This document shows, piece by piece, positions 1 through 10,340 of a stretch of DNA of 64,000 bases. The number at the start of each line of letters is the position of its first letter. Position 1 is the first letter of the stretch. The DNA is from Saturnia japonica (lineage: Eukaryota > Arthropoda > Insecta > Lepidoptera > Saturniidae). Below the pieces are notes generated by a model that was not told where the DNA came from, ran no database searches, and was given only the letters and a program-made list of their open reading frames with translations. The position numbers and the translations under genes were made by a program. The stretch spans positions 1,488,001 to 1,552,000 of the forward strand of contig CM065322.1 of assembly GCA_033032175.1 (NCBI GenBank). The letters run 5' to 3'.

Positions 1-1072
1 TCGGGGACGTATCGCGCATTTTGCGTACGAGCGTATTATCGTAATGGTGATTCAATAGTGACTGCTCAACGTCTCTATCGTGCGGAATATCGTACACGCC
101 ACGCGCCAAGTGACGATAGCATTAGGAAATGGATCAGGATGTTCGAGAATACAGGTGCGAATGTTAAAATTCAAAACTCTGGTCGTCCTTGTTCAGTTCG
201 CGATGAAGAAACAATTGAAGAAGTTGAGGCGTCGGTTCGTTAAAATCCGTCTTTATCCATCCGAAAGCGAAGCCAAGCGTTGAACATCAAAAAATCGATT
301 TACATTTACATTCGATTTTAAAGAAAGACTTATATCTAAAAGCCTATAAAATTCAATTGGTTCAAAAATTGAAGGATACGGACTTTGCTAATCGACTGAA
401 TTTTGCGAACGAAATGCTGCAGCGATTTAACAACTTTAACAACATACTGTTCAGTAACGAAGCAAATTTTCACCTGAATGGTCATGTTAATAAGCAGAAT
501 TGTCGGTACTGGGCAGTGGAGAATCCGAGACGAAAGCATGAACGACCCCTGCATAGCCCAAGGTCGTTGTTTGGGCCGCTATGTCTGCTAAAGGCATAAT
601 TGGTCCTTATTTTCATGAAGATCAACGAGGCCGAGCAATTAATGTGAATAGTGACCGTTATTGCGATATTTTGCGAAATTTTTTGGTCCCAGAGTTGCAG
701 GAGTTTGCAGGTTTCAACTCAAGAACGTGGTTCCAGCAAGATGGGGCCACTTGCCATACCTCAAATGACTCAATGGAAGTTGTTAACGAATTATTCCATA
801 ATAAAGTCATTTCGCGAAGGGGTAACATCAACTGGCCTCCCAGAAGCCCCGACCTTAGCCCGCTTGACTATTTTGCATGGGGATACCTTAAAAGTAAGGT
901 TTATCAAAACAATCCGACGAATCTAACCCAGTTAAAGCAAAACATCAGGTCAGAAATGGCAGCAATATCGATAGCTATGTGTCAACGTGTTATCGCCAAT
1001 CTTCGTTTCCGTTTAGAAGAGTGCCAGCAACGTAACGGTCATCATTTGGATAACATCATCTTTTCCAAATAA
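1..1072 (+). pseudogene. Broken DD41D transposase (DUF4817-like N-terminus)
   Basis: The protein would cut and paste its own element. It is split over three frames. Bases 1-243 encode the N-terminal helix-turn-helix region (AYYRNGDSIVTAQRLYRAEY), 357-599 the start of the catalytic core, and 581-1072 its end. The first catalytic motif reads FSNEANF where FSDEA is expected, so the first aspartate is now asparagine. The other two are present: WFQQDGATCH and SPDLSPLDYF. The end (FRLEECQQRNGHHLDNIIF) looks like a natural C-terminus. With frameshifts near 244-356 and 580-600 plus the lost aspartate, this copy cannot make an active enzyme. Confidence 0.85.
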
Positions 1073-1182
1073 TTCTCCAATTCATATGCTAATAATAAAG
1101 AATAAACTTTTTTATTGCATACAAATAATTTTTGTTTCATTGAACTTACAAATACCCGATACCCTTTCTGGACACCTTGTAG
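1..1182 (+). mobile_element. DD41D-type Tc1/mariner transposon, left end outside window
   Basis: The transposase reading frame is already open at base 1, so the left terminus lies outside the window. The right end appears to be near 1182, where the sequence ggacaccttgta resembles the terminal inverted repeat of such elements. A short AT-rich tail with an aataaa signal separates the stop codon at 1072 from this end. Between the second and third catalytic acidic positions I count 41 residues, which is the DD41D (rosa/Visitor-like) spacing rather than the DD34D/E of classical mariner and Tc1. Family placement is from this spacing and from motif recall; the missing left end prevents a terminal-repeat check. 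Confidence 0.75.
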
Positions 1183-1647
1183 TAAGTACAGTGTATATTG
1201 TTAAGTAAATAAACTGCTGATTGCTGATTTTTACGTTGTGTATGGGTCATCACCTTCAGTTTTGCACGATAATCCATACTTGCTGGTGTATGAAAATATT
1301 CAGCTCAATCTGTAAAAGCCTCAACCCGGATGTAATGATATATTTAACAGGTAATCCCATGTGTACCTTTTAAACGGTATCTCGGTATTTATGAAACATG
1401 ACATAATCAAACTTACACCGAAATATCAGGTGCTAGTTACGTACCTATATTTCGAAACAGCTGAGGTCAGTTTCCGATTGGCCGGTCACCGGCCATCCGG
1501 TCGTGATTACTGCCCAGTGCCCAGTGACCGGAATTGAAACGGTGCTTTACTTGCATCTAGATATACACATCGTTGGCTTATCGATTTTAACATACGTTTC
1601 TATATGTATTTTTAGTATTATTTTGTCTCCATTTATATTAATTTTAA
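1183..1647. other. No gene seen; short perfect palindrome
   Basis: This stretch has no convincing coding potential. The only structure noted is a 7-bp perfect inverted repeat around one base, ggccggtcaccggcc, at 1480-1494 in a locally GC-richer patch (1470-1530). Confidence 0.4.
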
Positions 1648-1860
1648 CTGACTTCAAAAAAAGTCGGAGCTTACTCAATTCGAATATTATATATTTTAAT
1701 GGATGTTCAGCTTTAATAACTTTTTTGTTTATGAACCTATTTGGATGATTTTTTTTTGTTTGATAGGGGATACTTCAACGGTAGTCCCATTTTAATTCCA
1801 TTGGCATTGTATTTTCAACTTCGAAGAAACTCTAAAGGAACTCTAAAGTCATTGAAGTTG
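1648..1860 (+). repeat. Dispersed repeat family E
   Basis: A non-coding module that starts with gacttcaaaaaa, runs through ggatgttcagc and tttggatgattttttt, and ends near a cttcgaag block. The same order of blocks recurs at 7340-7525, 22291-22500, 46745-47043 (twice, inverted), and 51925-52125. It resembles a common lepidopteran repeat, probably the non-coding tail of a retrotransposon, but no coding part is attached here. Confidence 0.65.
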
Positions 1861-2175
1861 TTAGTTGTTTTTCTTTTTTGATGAAAACTGTCTTGTTATA
1901 ATTAATTAGCGTTGAAAATTTCTAGTTGAAACCATTGCACGTCATAGGTGTCATCACCATCGTTTTTAAAGGTTATAATAAATTACCAGGGACCTTCTCC
2001 GTCTTCCGCGTCGGTGAACAAAATAAGTAAACGGCAGTCCTTATTCTGTTATCCGCTCCGTACGACCTTTCTTTTAGCTCTAGAACAAAATACCAAGGAC
2101 CTTGATCGATATTGAAAGTTGATATTATTTCGTACCAGCATAATTTTTATCTGGTATATGCTATATATCTGGTGA
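1861..2175. other. No gene seen
   Basis: AT-rich sequence without a recognisable gene or a repeat shared with the rest of the window. Confidence 0.4.
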
Positions 2176-2372
2176 TTATCTCTATCCCCGAAGTGTTAGA
2201 CAGAGGTGTACTATGTACACCCATAGTTCGTCGGGTGTATGTTTTCATATATTAGAAGCCTATTATCATTAATCGGGCACAAAGTCAAACTCCGAACCGC
2301 TACTGAAAATTTCATAGAAAATCCCAATAACGCTTTGCTCGACCTGGGAATCGAACCCACGCACGTCATGAA
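2176..2372 (-). repeat. tRNA-derived SINE A, reverse copy
   Basis: Read on the minus strand this is the standard SINE A order: a degenerate B-box (gggttcgattc), the gagcaaagcgttattggg block, the gggcac/aatcggg block and the tail near tccccga. It is one of six clear copies in the window (also 3667, 11580, 23895, 25705, 59345). The A-box end is missing or degraded. It is a dead short retroposon, not a tRNA gene. Confidence 0.75.
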
Positions 2373-2916
2373 CAAACTTTTTCTTCTCTTAGATTTCGAT
2401 GTTTTTTTTGGTTTGTATGGAAACAGTTTATTTGCTCTTCTGAAATTTCTAGTACTCTAACCTCAGTAGGTCTGACAGGGTTTATAAATCCATATAAGAA
2501 ACAATATCGAATTGCATGTAGAAAACTGTTGTGTAAATTGCCCATTTACTTGCTGACTGTACACCTTTTTCAAAACCTGTAAATGCAGGTCAAAATGTCA
2601 GATTATGACACCTGCCCCATCAAAAAAATCCACCCTGTTTGTTTAGACTATATAAATGTGTTTTTATCTATCTTAATTTTACAAGCCTTTTATAATCCGC
2701 CAGAACGACGGCGGTGAACGTAATTCTCTATAAACTTTGATGGATACTTCAGCTTAGAGATCCTAACCGTAACCTGAAACAGACTACTAAACCTAAGAAT
2801 AGGGGGAAAAGAAATAGTATAACGATATTAGAATATCACCTGAAAGCGTATTCATATATTATAATAAAGAGGAAAAGTTTTTTTAAATGTTTGTTTAAAA
2901 ACGCTAATGTGTTGAA
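2373..2916. other. No gene seen
   Basis: AT-rich sequence with no convincing open reading frame or internal repeat. Confidence 0.4.
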
Positions 2917-3225
2917 CTACCAGTCGGTTTTGAATAAGTTCTTTTTATTATTATTATTATTATATTTGGTAAGACACACTAGCAGCAAATTAGCTGATGC
3001 GTGCGTATCAAATAGCTTGGAGATATCTTCCTTGTCCAATCTGCTCTTAAAGGAGGTTATGGTAGGAGCCATCACAACTTTTTCTGGAAGTTTGTTCCAT
3101 GCTGTGACCACTCTGTTAGGCAAGAATTGCTTCATAGGGTTTCTTTTTGCTGGGAATTCCCAAAGTTTCAAGGGATGACCTCGTAGGTGTTTATTTTCAT
3201 TTGACTTAAACATATCTTAATGTTA
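2917..3225 (-). pseudogene. C-terminal fragment of a CR1/Jockey-like LINE reverse transcriptase
   Basis: The minus-strand frame reads LRGHPLKLWEFPAKRNPMKQ, followed by FLPNRVVTAWNKLPEKVV and then APTITSFKSRLDK. The order 'RGH..KL', 'F.NRVV..WN.LP..VV.AP....FK..LD' is the typical extreme C-terminus of CR1/Jockey-group reverse transcriptases. Everything upstream is missing, so this is a 5'-truncated insertion. The reading frame runs on into a (TTA)n tract at about 2943-2966, which on the element strand is a short microsatellite tail, as is usual at the 3' end of such LINEs. Confidence 0.7.
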
Positions 3226-3335
3226 GATAGCCTATACTGTTCATCGTGAGTCTGGCTATCATATATATAAAGTATTTTTCGAATCCGACTGGTTGTCTCA
3301 GAGATTAGCATTCTTAAACAAACAAACAAAAATAC
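3226..3335 (+). repeat. Short dispersed repeat block shared with 15612 and 43065
   Basis: About 105 bases including cctatactgttcatcgtgag, tttttcgaatccgactgg and a run of aaacaaacaaacaaa. The same block in the same order ends the modules at 15105-15725 and 42483-43180. It is non-coding. Confidence 0.6.
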
Positions 3336-3651
3336 TCTTGCGCTTTGTTATATTATTATTATATTAGTAAAGATTATATTATAAAAAACTTTTACCTCCA
3401 TTTATAAGTCTTCAAACTTTGCTTATTTTTGCTTAGACCGGAGAAGGCGAGTGTCTAAAATCTTTGAAAGTTTGCTTATATACATGAACACAACCTAATA
3501 CAAAAATTTATGATTCTATTGTATTATACAGTTGTAGCAGCCCATGTGTTATTACTTCCTTATTGCTTCATCTTTAATAATTTAAGCGGCGTATTGCAAG
3601 AAAATACGCGGCCGGTAAACCCTTTTCCAACTTGAATCACTATTAATTCAT
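3336..3651. other. No gene seen
   Basis: AT-rich sequence with no feature I can support. Confidence 0.4.
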
Positions 3652-3904
3652 TATGTTAACTAAGTTCGACTGCTATGAACGAGGTCCTGGGTTCGAATCC
3701 TATGTCGAGCAAAGTGTTATTGGGTTTTTCCTATGAAATTCTCAGTAGCAGCTCGGAGTTTAGTCTCGTGCCCGATTAACGGCAATAGGCTCGCCCCCTA
3801 TTACATGGGACCTAAAAACATTCTCGGCGAACTGTGGGTGTACATTAGTACACCTTTGCCTAACCCTTCGGGGAATACAGGCGTGATGGTATGTTAACTA
3901 AGTT
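3652..3904 (+). repeat. SINE A flanked by a 15-bp direct repeat
   Basis: The SINE body (3667-3889) has a B-box-like gggttcgaatcc, the gagcaaagtgttattggg block, the cgattaacggcaataggctc block and the ggcgtgatgg tail. The A-box half is missing, so the copy is 5'-truncated. It is flanked by perfect direct repeats tatgttaactaagtt at 3652-3666 and 3890-3904, the expected target-site duplication of a retroposed SINE. Part of this repeat may overlap the element's own tatgtta tail. Confidence 0.8.
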
Positions 3905-3998
3905 AGAATAGAAAATAGAATAGATATTTTCATTTATTAAGAGTTATTACATATATCTGTGCATGTGTATTTATTTGTACTTATTACAGTATAAGGAC

Positions 3999-4178
3999 GT
4001 TGAAAGAGGAAAGCCTAGACGAATTTTTCTCGATTAAATGGGTAACTTTCTGAAGAAAGACCAGGTTAAGAGTACTCTGAAAAGATTTATGATTGTTGAA
4101 AAAGTAAACGATGTACGCCAGGATCATAGCAAGTGGAAGGGCGAGGTCTCTGCCTACCCCGCTGGAAAAGAGGCATGA
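3999..4178 (+). pseudogene. RTE-type LINE, last 60 codons of the reverse-transcriptase ORF
   Basis: In one frame this reads VERGKPRRIFLD, a stop, then MGNFLKKDQVKST and, at the end, DHSKWKGEVSAYPAGKEA followed by tga. This is the conserved C-terminus ('GRPR..W.D', 'DRSKWR..V.A....G') of the RTE-type LINE polyproteins that litter lepidopteran genomes. The copy is 5'-truncated with one internal stop. A minus-strand relative lies at 26680-26975 and a more internal fragment at 32327-32690. Confidence 0.75.
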
Positions 4179-5077
4179 TTACATGTAAATGATTGTGTTG
4201 ATAACAATACTATAATAAACTGTGTCACAATCTCAAAAAATACGATAAAAAGCTGACCCACAAACATGCCAGTGAATTAAAATATAAACATCTAATAAAT
4301 ATAAAGTTGTTATTTATTAGATGTTGAAAACACGGATATAATTACCTACATACAATAGATTATAAAAGATAGGAGTATTACTAATATCATTTATAGTATT
4401 CATAGCCAGTTACGCATTGTCTCCGTGGTGTTCAAATGCGGGTGTCTGTCAGGAAATCCCATATGTGTAATAAATAAAATATTTTTCACCCGACGGTCGC
4501 TACTGTTATTGGATAGTATTTGCCATTATGTGAAGTACATCATTATTCATTATACTACGTTGGTATATAAAATAAAATAAACAACGCGTACTAAGAATAT
4601 AAATAATGTATTTTATAATTATTTACCCAAAAAAATTTGAGAAGAACTTCAAACACTTTACCAATTTACTATTTTTATAAGAAAAAACGCAATATACTCT
4701 CATTCGTCGATCAACCCCATAAAGTATTATTAGATTATCATGAAAAAATTCAATTCGCAAATGGAAATATGTTCATGTCACTCGATTCTTTAGTAACATT
4801 CGAATCCACTTTAAAAACTTTCGACAGAATGAAGAACAAAGAAAAATATTCTACCCTATTCCCTTAATACAGTTTTTGTTTTGGCAAACTTTTACCCACT
4901 ACTATGCAAACAGTAAAACTGTTTCTCTATTCACTAGCTGACACTTGCTAATATTTCGCATATTATTACAATGAAGATAATGTAACTAACAGATGCAACA
5001 AACTGTTATTGGATGGCGCCTTAAATATATTTTCATTAGCACAGGTGGCATTCGTTATGAAAAAGATTATTACTTAA
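4179..5077. other. No gene seen
   Basis: Very AT-rich. A 76-codon frame at 4637-4867 has no recognisable motif, no homologue I know, and composition like the surrounding sequence, so I do not call it. Confidence 0.4.
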
Positions 5078-5600
5078 CTAGCTGTGCCCGCGGCTTCGCT
5101 CACGTGGACTAAAGAATGCCCGCGCGAATATTGCTCCTCCGCTCCCGTCCATTTTTAAGATAAAAATGCTTATTGTGGATATTCCTTAGAAGACAGACGT
5201 ATACTCTCGCGGACTTTTTAGTATGTCTTTTTAATGTTTACAATTGTTAAGAACATTAATTTGTTATATCTCTTATGGTTTACTCAGCGTAAGCTATTTA
5301 AGCACCCGAATTGATTCACCGTGACCAATTTTTATTTATTTGTGCGGAACCCTAATTCTTTTCTAAAATAAAAGTAACCTAAGTCACTTCCCATATATTC
5401 AGCTATCTACCAGTGAAAGTCCCGTCCAAATCGGTCCAACTGCTTCGGAGATTACCCGACACAAACAGACAGACAGAAAGAAAAAAAATTTGAAAATGGG
5501 TTTTTTGTAATAGGTATCGTATATACTTTCATATGCTTCTTGTAAAAATCTGTTATTTTGACATTACAAACAGACACTTCAATTTTATTCATTGTATAGA
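5078..5600 (-). repeat. Helitron-like repeat D2 (hairpin plus CTAG end at left)
   Basis: Starts at ctagctgtgcccgcggcttc. Read on the minus strand, this end is a small GC hairpin arm (gcgaagccgcggg) a few bases before a terminal CTAG, as at Helitron 3' ends. Internal blocks (gcttattgtggatattcctta, tatctcttatggtttactca, gattcaccgtgacc, aaataaaagtaacctaagt, cggtccaactgcttcggag, acagacagacag) recur in the same order at 9765, 45595 (reverse), 48949 and 53405 (reverse). Non-coding and non-autonomous. Assignment to Helitrons is an inference from the terminus; a LINE-tail origin is the alternative. Confidence 0.6.
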
Positions 5601-6543
5601 TAGGCAATTTTTTTAGAGAAACATTCATTTAAAACTATTTGTCAATGTTCCGTCAATGACATGGAACATACAATTTAAAATGACATTTTAATTATTTAAT
5701 TCCCATGAAGAATTAACGGAGATATGGCATAGCCAGGAAAACACCTCTGGAAAATAATATTACATGGTGTTCTAAAAGCTTTGGAATAATTTGTTTCTAA
5801 GGGGGATTTTTATATGAAAAATAATTAAAACAAGAGTGTATGGTGGTAGACTGTACTTTTAAGTAACAAGTCACAAGACAATCGCCAAAGATCTCTGTTT
5901 ATGACCAAAGTCAAAACATCTTACTATTGTCTATGTACTGTGTTAGGAGTTAATAAAACACTCACTTTCAGACACTGAGATAGTAACTCTATGCGTAAAC
6001 AGAACACGTCCGTACTCGCCTATGGTCGGTAAGCGACTGCCACGCTGTCTTGCGCATACACTACAGTCTATGTTAATATGATATTATTTTTAAAACATTT
6101 TTATTAGATTCATACGTTTATTAGTATATATGTAACGGAAACTTTTAACATGTCTTTAACCCCCTTCAAAACGTCGGATTAGCTCGAAATTTGGCAAATA
6201 ATGTAAAATAAATAATAGTTAAACAAAACATTTGTTTTCTAATTTACACTATTATTAATTTTTAGATTTAGATGGAGTTTCTATAAAAGCGTGTTTTTTT
6301 AGTTTTATTAAACTATTATTTATTTTTAACTTTGGTAAAATGTATTACGTAAAGAGTCAAATGACAGATTGGGTAGTACTCGGACGTGTTTTCTATAGAA
6401 GTGTCTAATAAAAAGGAAATCTATAATTTTCTCATTTATTTTATGTTTCCAAATAAGCTTTTTAACGTATTGTCCTCTTTCAAAGACAGTTTCAATTTAT
6501 TTAAAAAAATACAGTTAGGAAGAAAAATACATGATTATAAAAA
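5601..6543. other. No gene seen
   Basis: AT-rich sequence with no gene and no repeat that I could match elsewhere in the window. Confidence 0.4.
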
Positions 6544-6895
6544 CTAGCGATCGCCCTAAGGTCGAATTTCGACCAGCGACTTTTTGATCATATACTATTT
6601 TCTGCTTGACCTTTGCAGTATGCATGAACCTAAAGAATGAGAATTATCTACATCACTTGCTGTCACTTTTCGTTGAGTGACAATGTCAATATTATGGAGG
6701 GTCTAAGTACAATGGCGCTTGTCAGGATAGGATTCGCAGTATTATTTATTTATTTTAATATATTAGTAACATATATTATAGATAAATTTTAGCTTTCTGC
6801 ATTCTTTCTCCATATAAACTTTAACCATGCCAAATCTCACAGTCTTTCGTGCACGCAATACGCTTAAAAAGGGGTAGTTTCACGTATTATTATAT
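6544..6895 (-). repeat. Helitron-like repeat D1
   Basis: Begins ctagcgatcgccctaag followed by the perfect hairpin ggtcgaatttcgacc (6560-6574). On the minus strand the order is hairpin, 12-base spacer, CTAG: the hallmark of a Helitron 3' terminus. The body (tgtcacttttcgttgagtga, ggattcgcagta, ccatataaactttaaccatg, ttccgtgcacgcaata-like) is shared by copies at 12069 (opposite strand), 58076 and 59910. No protein is encoded. Confidence 0.65.
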
Positions 6896-7339
6896 TGATG
6901 CAACATACATTCATATCCAAGCTTAATTATGAAAGGTACAAGACCCGAGCGTTATTTCGGATTCGCATCGCCTACAAAGCCGCCATGTTAATATTCAACC
7001 CGCGGCACTAACCCCCAGAAGTTTTAACAAGGATTCCGCACCACTCCGCGAACTTACTGTGGCCCTATCTTTCATTCTGAACACGATCTCCGGCGGTGAT
7101 TCCTACTAGTATTTATGACGTGTCGTATTTGTTTGGGCAGAAATCGTTGGGTATGTATGTTCTCTTTTACACTGACATATTTAATTTAAACAATCTATCC
7201 AATATGACTACAGTACTTACTTAAATATATTTTAAGAATCGCGTCGTACGCTGAGTTGTTGTATTTATGTATTTTACGACTTGTATAATAAATATGTAAT
7301 ATACTCAATGTAGTATATATTTTAAAAATGTCATTTTTT
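6896..7339. other. Non-repetitive patch, no gene
   Basis: Bases 6935-7120 are locally richer in G and C than the surroundings and match no repeat here. No open frame or splice pair supports an exon. It could be a conserved non-coding element, but nothing in the sequence proves that. Confidence 0.35.
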
Positions 7340-7525
7340 TATTAACTTTAACAAAAGACGGGAAGTTACTCAATTTGAATTTTTTTTTTAATCGATGTTC
7401 AGCCTTCTTTGTTTTTGACCCGATTTGGATGATTCTTTTTTTGTCGGATAGGGGGTACCTCAAGGGTTGTCACATTTTATTGGCATTGGACCTTCAACTT
7501 CGAAGATATACAAGGGAACTCTTCA
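7340..7525 (+). repeat. Dispersed repeat family E
   Basis: Shows the family blocks aaaagacgggaagttactca, atcgatgttcagcc, ttggatgattctttttttgt, atagggggtacctcaag and ccttcaacttcgaagata in the same order as the copies at 1648 and 22291. Confidence 0.65.
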
Positions 7526-7974
7526 AAACTAAATTAATCAAATCAAATTAGGTGTGTTATAGAATACTCAGTATTAACAAAAGGTTTATTTTTCTTTAAA
7601 TTGTTCTGTCAAGTAAGTAATAGAATCTCATATCTACAATTAATAAAATTGATGTGTCTGTTTACCTTTGTTACCGAAGCCATAAAATACAAACTCGGTT
7701 TAATTTGCACATTCCGTTGTATACAGTACCCTTTTTTTTTAACGTGGAAAAACCCGTCATTGGGGGACGAGTGGTTATGTAAGACTCCTACTCACTAAAA
7801 CTCCACGGTGTACCATCCGCCGACACAGTGCGGCGACGCGGGACCTACGGTGACAAACAACCGCGTCGCCCCGGCCTAAGTAGGAGACAGCTCAGTACAC
7901 CCTAGCTGTCTCCTCCGTCCGCCGAACCTGTGCAATGGAGAGACGGGCCCCCCGACCCGTCTCCCCTGGCTCGG

Positions 7975-8511
7975 CTAGGATGGCGGGAGTTGGCTACTCA
8001 GGGGATCCCCCGCTGACACCGATCTGTATCCGCGGACGACTCTCAGTGCCACCACACGCTGTGCAGCGCGCAGCACACGTTTGTTTGTGGCGCTGAGAGC
8101 GTCCACCCAAATCGGTTCCCCGTAGACAGCCATACTTCGCACGCCACCCGCATACAGAGGTCGGCAGCTCGCGTCCGACCCCTCCGAGTTCGGGAGGAGC
8201 CGACTGAGAGCCGCCGCCGCCGCTCCCACGATGCGCGGCCCGAGTCTCTTAAAATGCGACTCGAACCACCATCTCCCGTCCAGGATGAGGCCCAGGTACC
8301 TCATCTGGGCCCCAACCCGGACCCTCACTCCTTCCACATATATGTGGGCCCTAGGAGGCGGCCCATACCGAGGCCCATGAAATAGTAGGTCCTCCGTCTT
8401 TTCGGCCGCTACCTTAAGGCCCAATGACTGAATGCGCCCGACCACGAGGGCAATGCGAAGCAGGCCACCTGGAGATCGGCAATCTCCGGGGACCACTAGT
8501 GCACCGCCCAC
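7975..8511 (-). pseudogene. R1-clade reverse transcriptase, thumb/C-terminal part
   Basis: The translation contains LLRIALVVGRIQSLGLKVAA, KTEDLLFHGPRYGPPPRAHI, GAQMRYLGLILDGRWWFESH and VLRAAQRVVALRVVRGYRSV. These are the conserved segments just after the YADD motif in R1/TRAS-type LINEs ('ALHKTEAL.F', 'V...MRYLGL.LD.RW.F..HF', 'Q....LR.VR.YRTVS'). The YADD catalytic motif itself is absent because the internal deletion ends immediately upstream. The remaining 7800-7970 is the rest of the ORF and 3' UTR. GC content is far above that of the neighbours. Confidence 0.85.
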
Positions 8512-8516
8512 CCGTT

Positions 8517-9211
8517 TTACGGGCGGTTGTTGCCCCGCAGCATCGACGCGTCGCAGACCGTCGTAAGGGCCCTACGGAAACGGTCCGCGATCGCGTCGAT
8601 ATTCTCATCCGCCGGAGCTGACGCCCGCCAGCTCTGAACAATAGCCACCTCTTTCGCCAGCTCCCGGTCGAGACGGCCAAGAACCCATCGGGGGAATGAC
8701 CTCAAACCGAATATAACGGTGATCAGAAATGTCTCCACCTCCTCCAGAACCCTCCAATCATCCACAAGGCGTACGACATACGGCGTGCCAAATGAGACGT
8801 CCCCCACGGACCCTCCGTTCTGCCACACGTACATGTGGACAGATCCTCTGTTGAGGAGGGACACCTCAACCTGGACTGCCCACTCCTCCAGCACTTCCCC
8901 CCAGGGGTCCGTGGCAACCGCTCCCCGTGTCTGTGACTTGGCGTTAAGGTCGCCAAACAGGACAATGGGGAGCGGTGACAGACGCCTAACCGCCGCCCCC
9001 AGGGAGTCGAGGAACGCCGCGAACTCCCTCAGGGGCCAGTTTGGGCAGAAATACATTCCCACAACACCGTATCGTCCCCAGGCGGCCGCCACGAACCCTG
9101 AACCCCCCTCCTTGATTGAGAGAGGGGACCCCGTACTATGGATTGCTACGGAGCCGTCAAAGTCACCTGCCCAGTAAGGTTGGGACACAGTACGGCTCCG
9201 CAGCCACCTGA
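8517..9211 (-). pseudogene. R1-clade LINE endonuclease domain, N-terminally truncated
   Basis: The frame includes PIVLFGDLNAKSQ, the catalytic GDxN/A motif of apurinic-type LINE endonucleases, and VGDVSFGTPYVVRLVDDWRV, matching the '(D/S)VTF.......WRV' end of that domain. It continues into the linker (WVLGRLDRELAKEVAIVQSW) seen between endonuclease and reverse transcriptase in R1-clade proteins. The first part of the domain is lost at the 5' truncation (9211), and the frame does not continue into the reverse-transcriptase piece at 8511. Confidence 0.85.
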
Positions 9212-9222
9212 ATACAGTACCC

Positions 9223-9764
9223 TACCCTAACGTTAGCTAAACTTAAATCGGCCTTCCAAGTCACACGAGTAAATACAAAAAACTTTATTCGTATGCTCTG
9301 ACCGTACACACAAATGGAGAAGGCCGTAATAACATTTTCTCAACATGTTTATTTCACATAATTTCCTCGACAGTGAAGGAATATCCTGCTATGAGTACAA
9401 CAGGAGTGGATTATTAATTATAGATAATATATCTCTGCTTATCTCATAAGAGATATAACTTGAAGATATATTGTGAACACAAAATGAGAAATTACGTAAA
9501 TAATAAAGATAAAACGCGACATACTACCGCGACGGGTGTCACGCGTCAAGCCTCCCTAAACGAACACGCCTCGCGAACAGCCAACAAAATAAACTCAATT
9601 ATCAACCACTCAGTGTAATAGGGAAGATGGAAAAAGCATTTTTCATTAAATAAAGTGTTTTTTTTTTGTGAAACGATGAAAATAATTTCTTAAATATCGC
9701 AGACTTTTTCTAGTGTGAATTATATGGAAGCGTTTAGCGTTAATTTTTTATTTTATTATATTGT
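9223..9764. other. No gene seen
   Basis: No coding signal. Bases 9520-9600 are slightly GC-richer and unique in the window. Confidence 0.4.
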
Positions 9765-10340
9765 ATACTATCTATACCCGCGGCTGCACTTGCGTGGACT
9801 ACAGAAGGCCGTCGAATGGATGCACACGCGAATTATGCCACCCCTGCTCCCTGTTATATTAAAGATAAAAATGTTTATTGTGAGTGGTCCTTAGCAGATA
9901 GACATATGCTTTCGCTGACTTTTTTGTAGGTTTTTTCTACAATATAATACTTGACTCATATCAAATTTGGCGCATTTCTGTAGTACAATTACAATATTTT
10001 CTGTAGTATTTAACTTAAGAACCCAATATTTATCGATTTCAGATATTAAAAGTGTAAAATGGCTTTATATTTTTTTCCTGTAATCGGACATTAAAAATTA
10101 ATAATTGATGACCTACTTTAAAAAGACTCAACTGTGTAGTACATTAACTTGATATATATCTTATGGTTTACTCAGAGTAAGCCATTTAAGAGCCCGAATT
10201 GATTCATCATTAACAATATATTTTACTTGTGCGGGAACCTAATTATTTTTCTAAAATAAAAGTAGTCTAAGTTACTCGATATAATATCAGCTAAGTGTTA
10301 ATGAAAGTATTGATCCAAGCGTTTCGAAACGATTATCCTT
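9765..10340 (-). repeat. Helitron-like repeat D2
   Basis: Starts with ctatacccgcggctgcactt, a decayed version of the D2 terminus. It continues with tgtttattgtgagtggtcct, ttttttgtaggtttttt, tatatatcttatggtttact, cgaattgattcatcattaac and aaataaaagtagtctaagtt, in the same order as at 5078. The stretch around 10000-10100 is an insertion relative to that copy. Confidence 0.6.

Larger units (their letters stand above)
7721..9222 (-). mobile_element. R1-clade LINE, 5'-truncated and internally deleted, with target duplication
   Basis: A sharply GC-rich island in AT-rich DNA. The element itself is 7732-9211 on the minus strand. Its 3' end carries an A-tail, seen as the T run from 7732. Perfect direct repeats atacagtaccc lie at 7721-7731 and 9212-9222 (12 bp if the next t is counted), so these are target-site duplications and fix both ends. 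The body keeps part of the endonuclease domain and part of the reverse-transcriptase C-terminal region. The segment between them, including the YADD core, has been deleted around 8512-8516. Confidence 0.88.

Noticed and set aside
8719..9177. Plus-strand ORF of 152 codons
   Set aside because: Antisense shadow of the GC-rich R1 endonuclease region on the minus strand.
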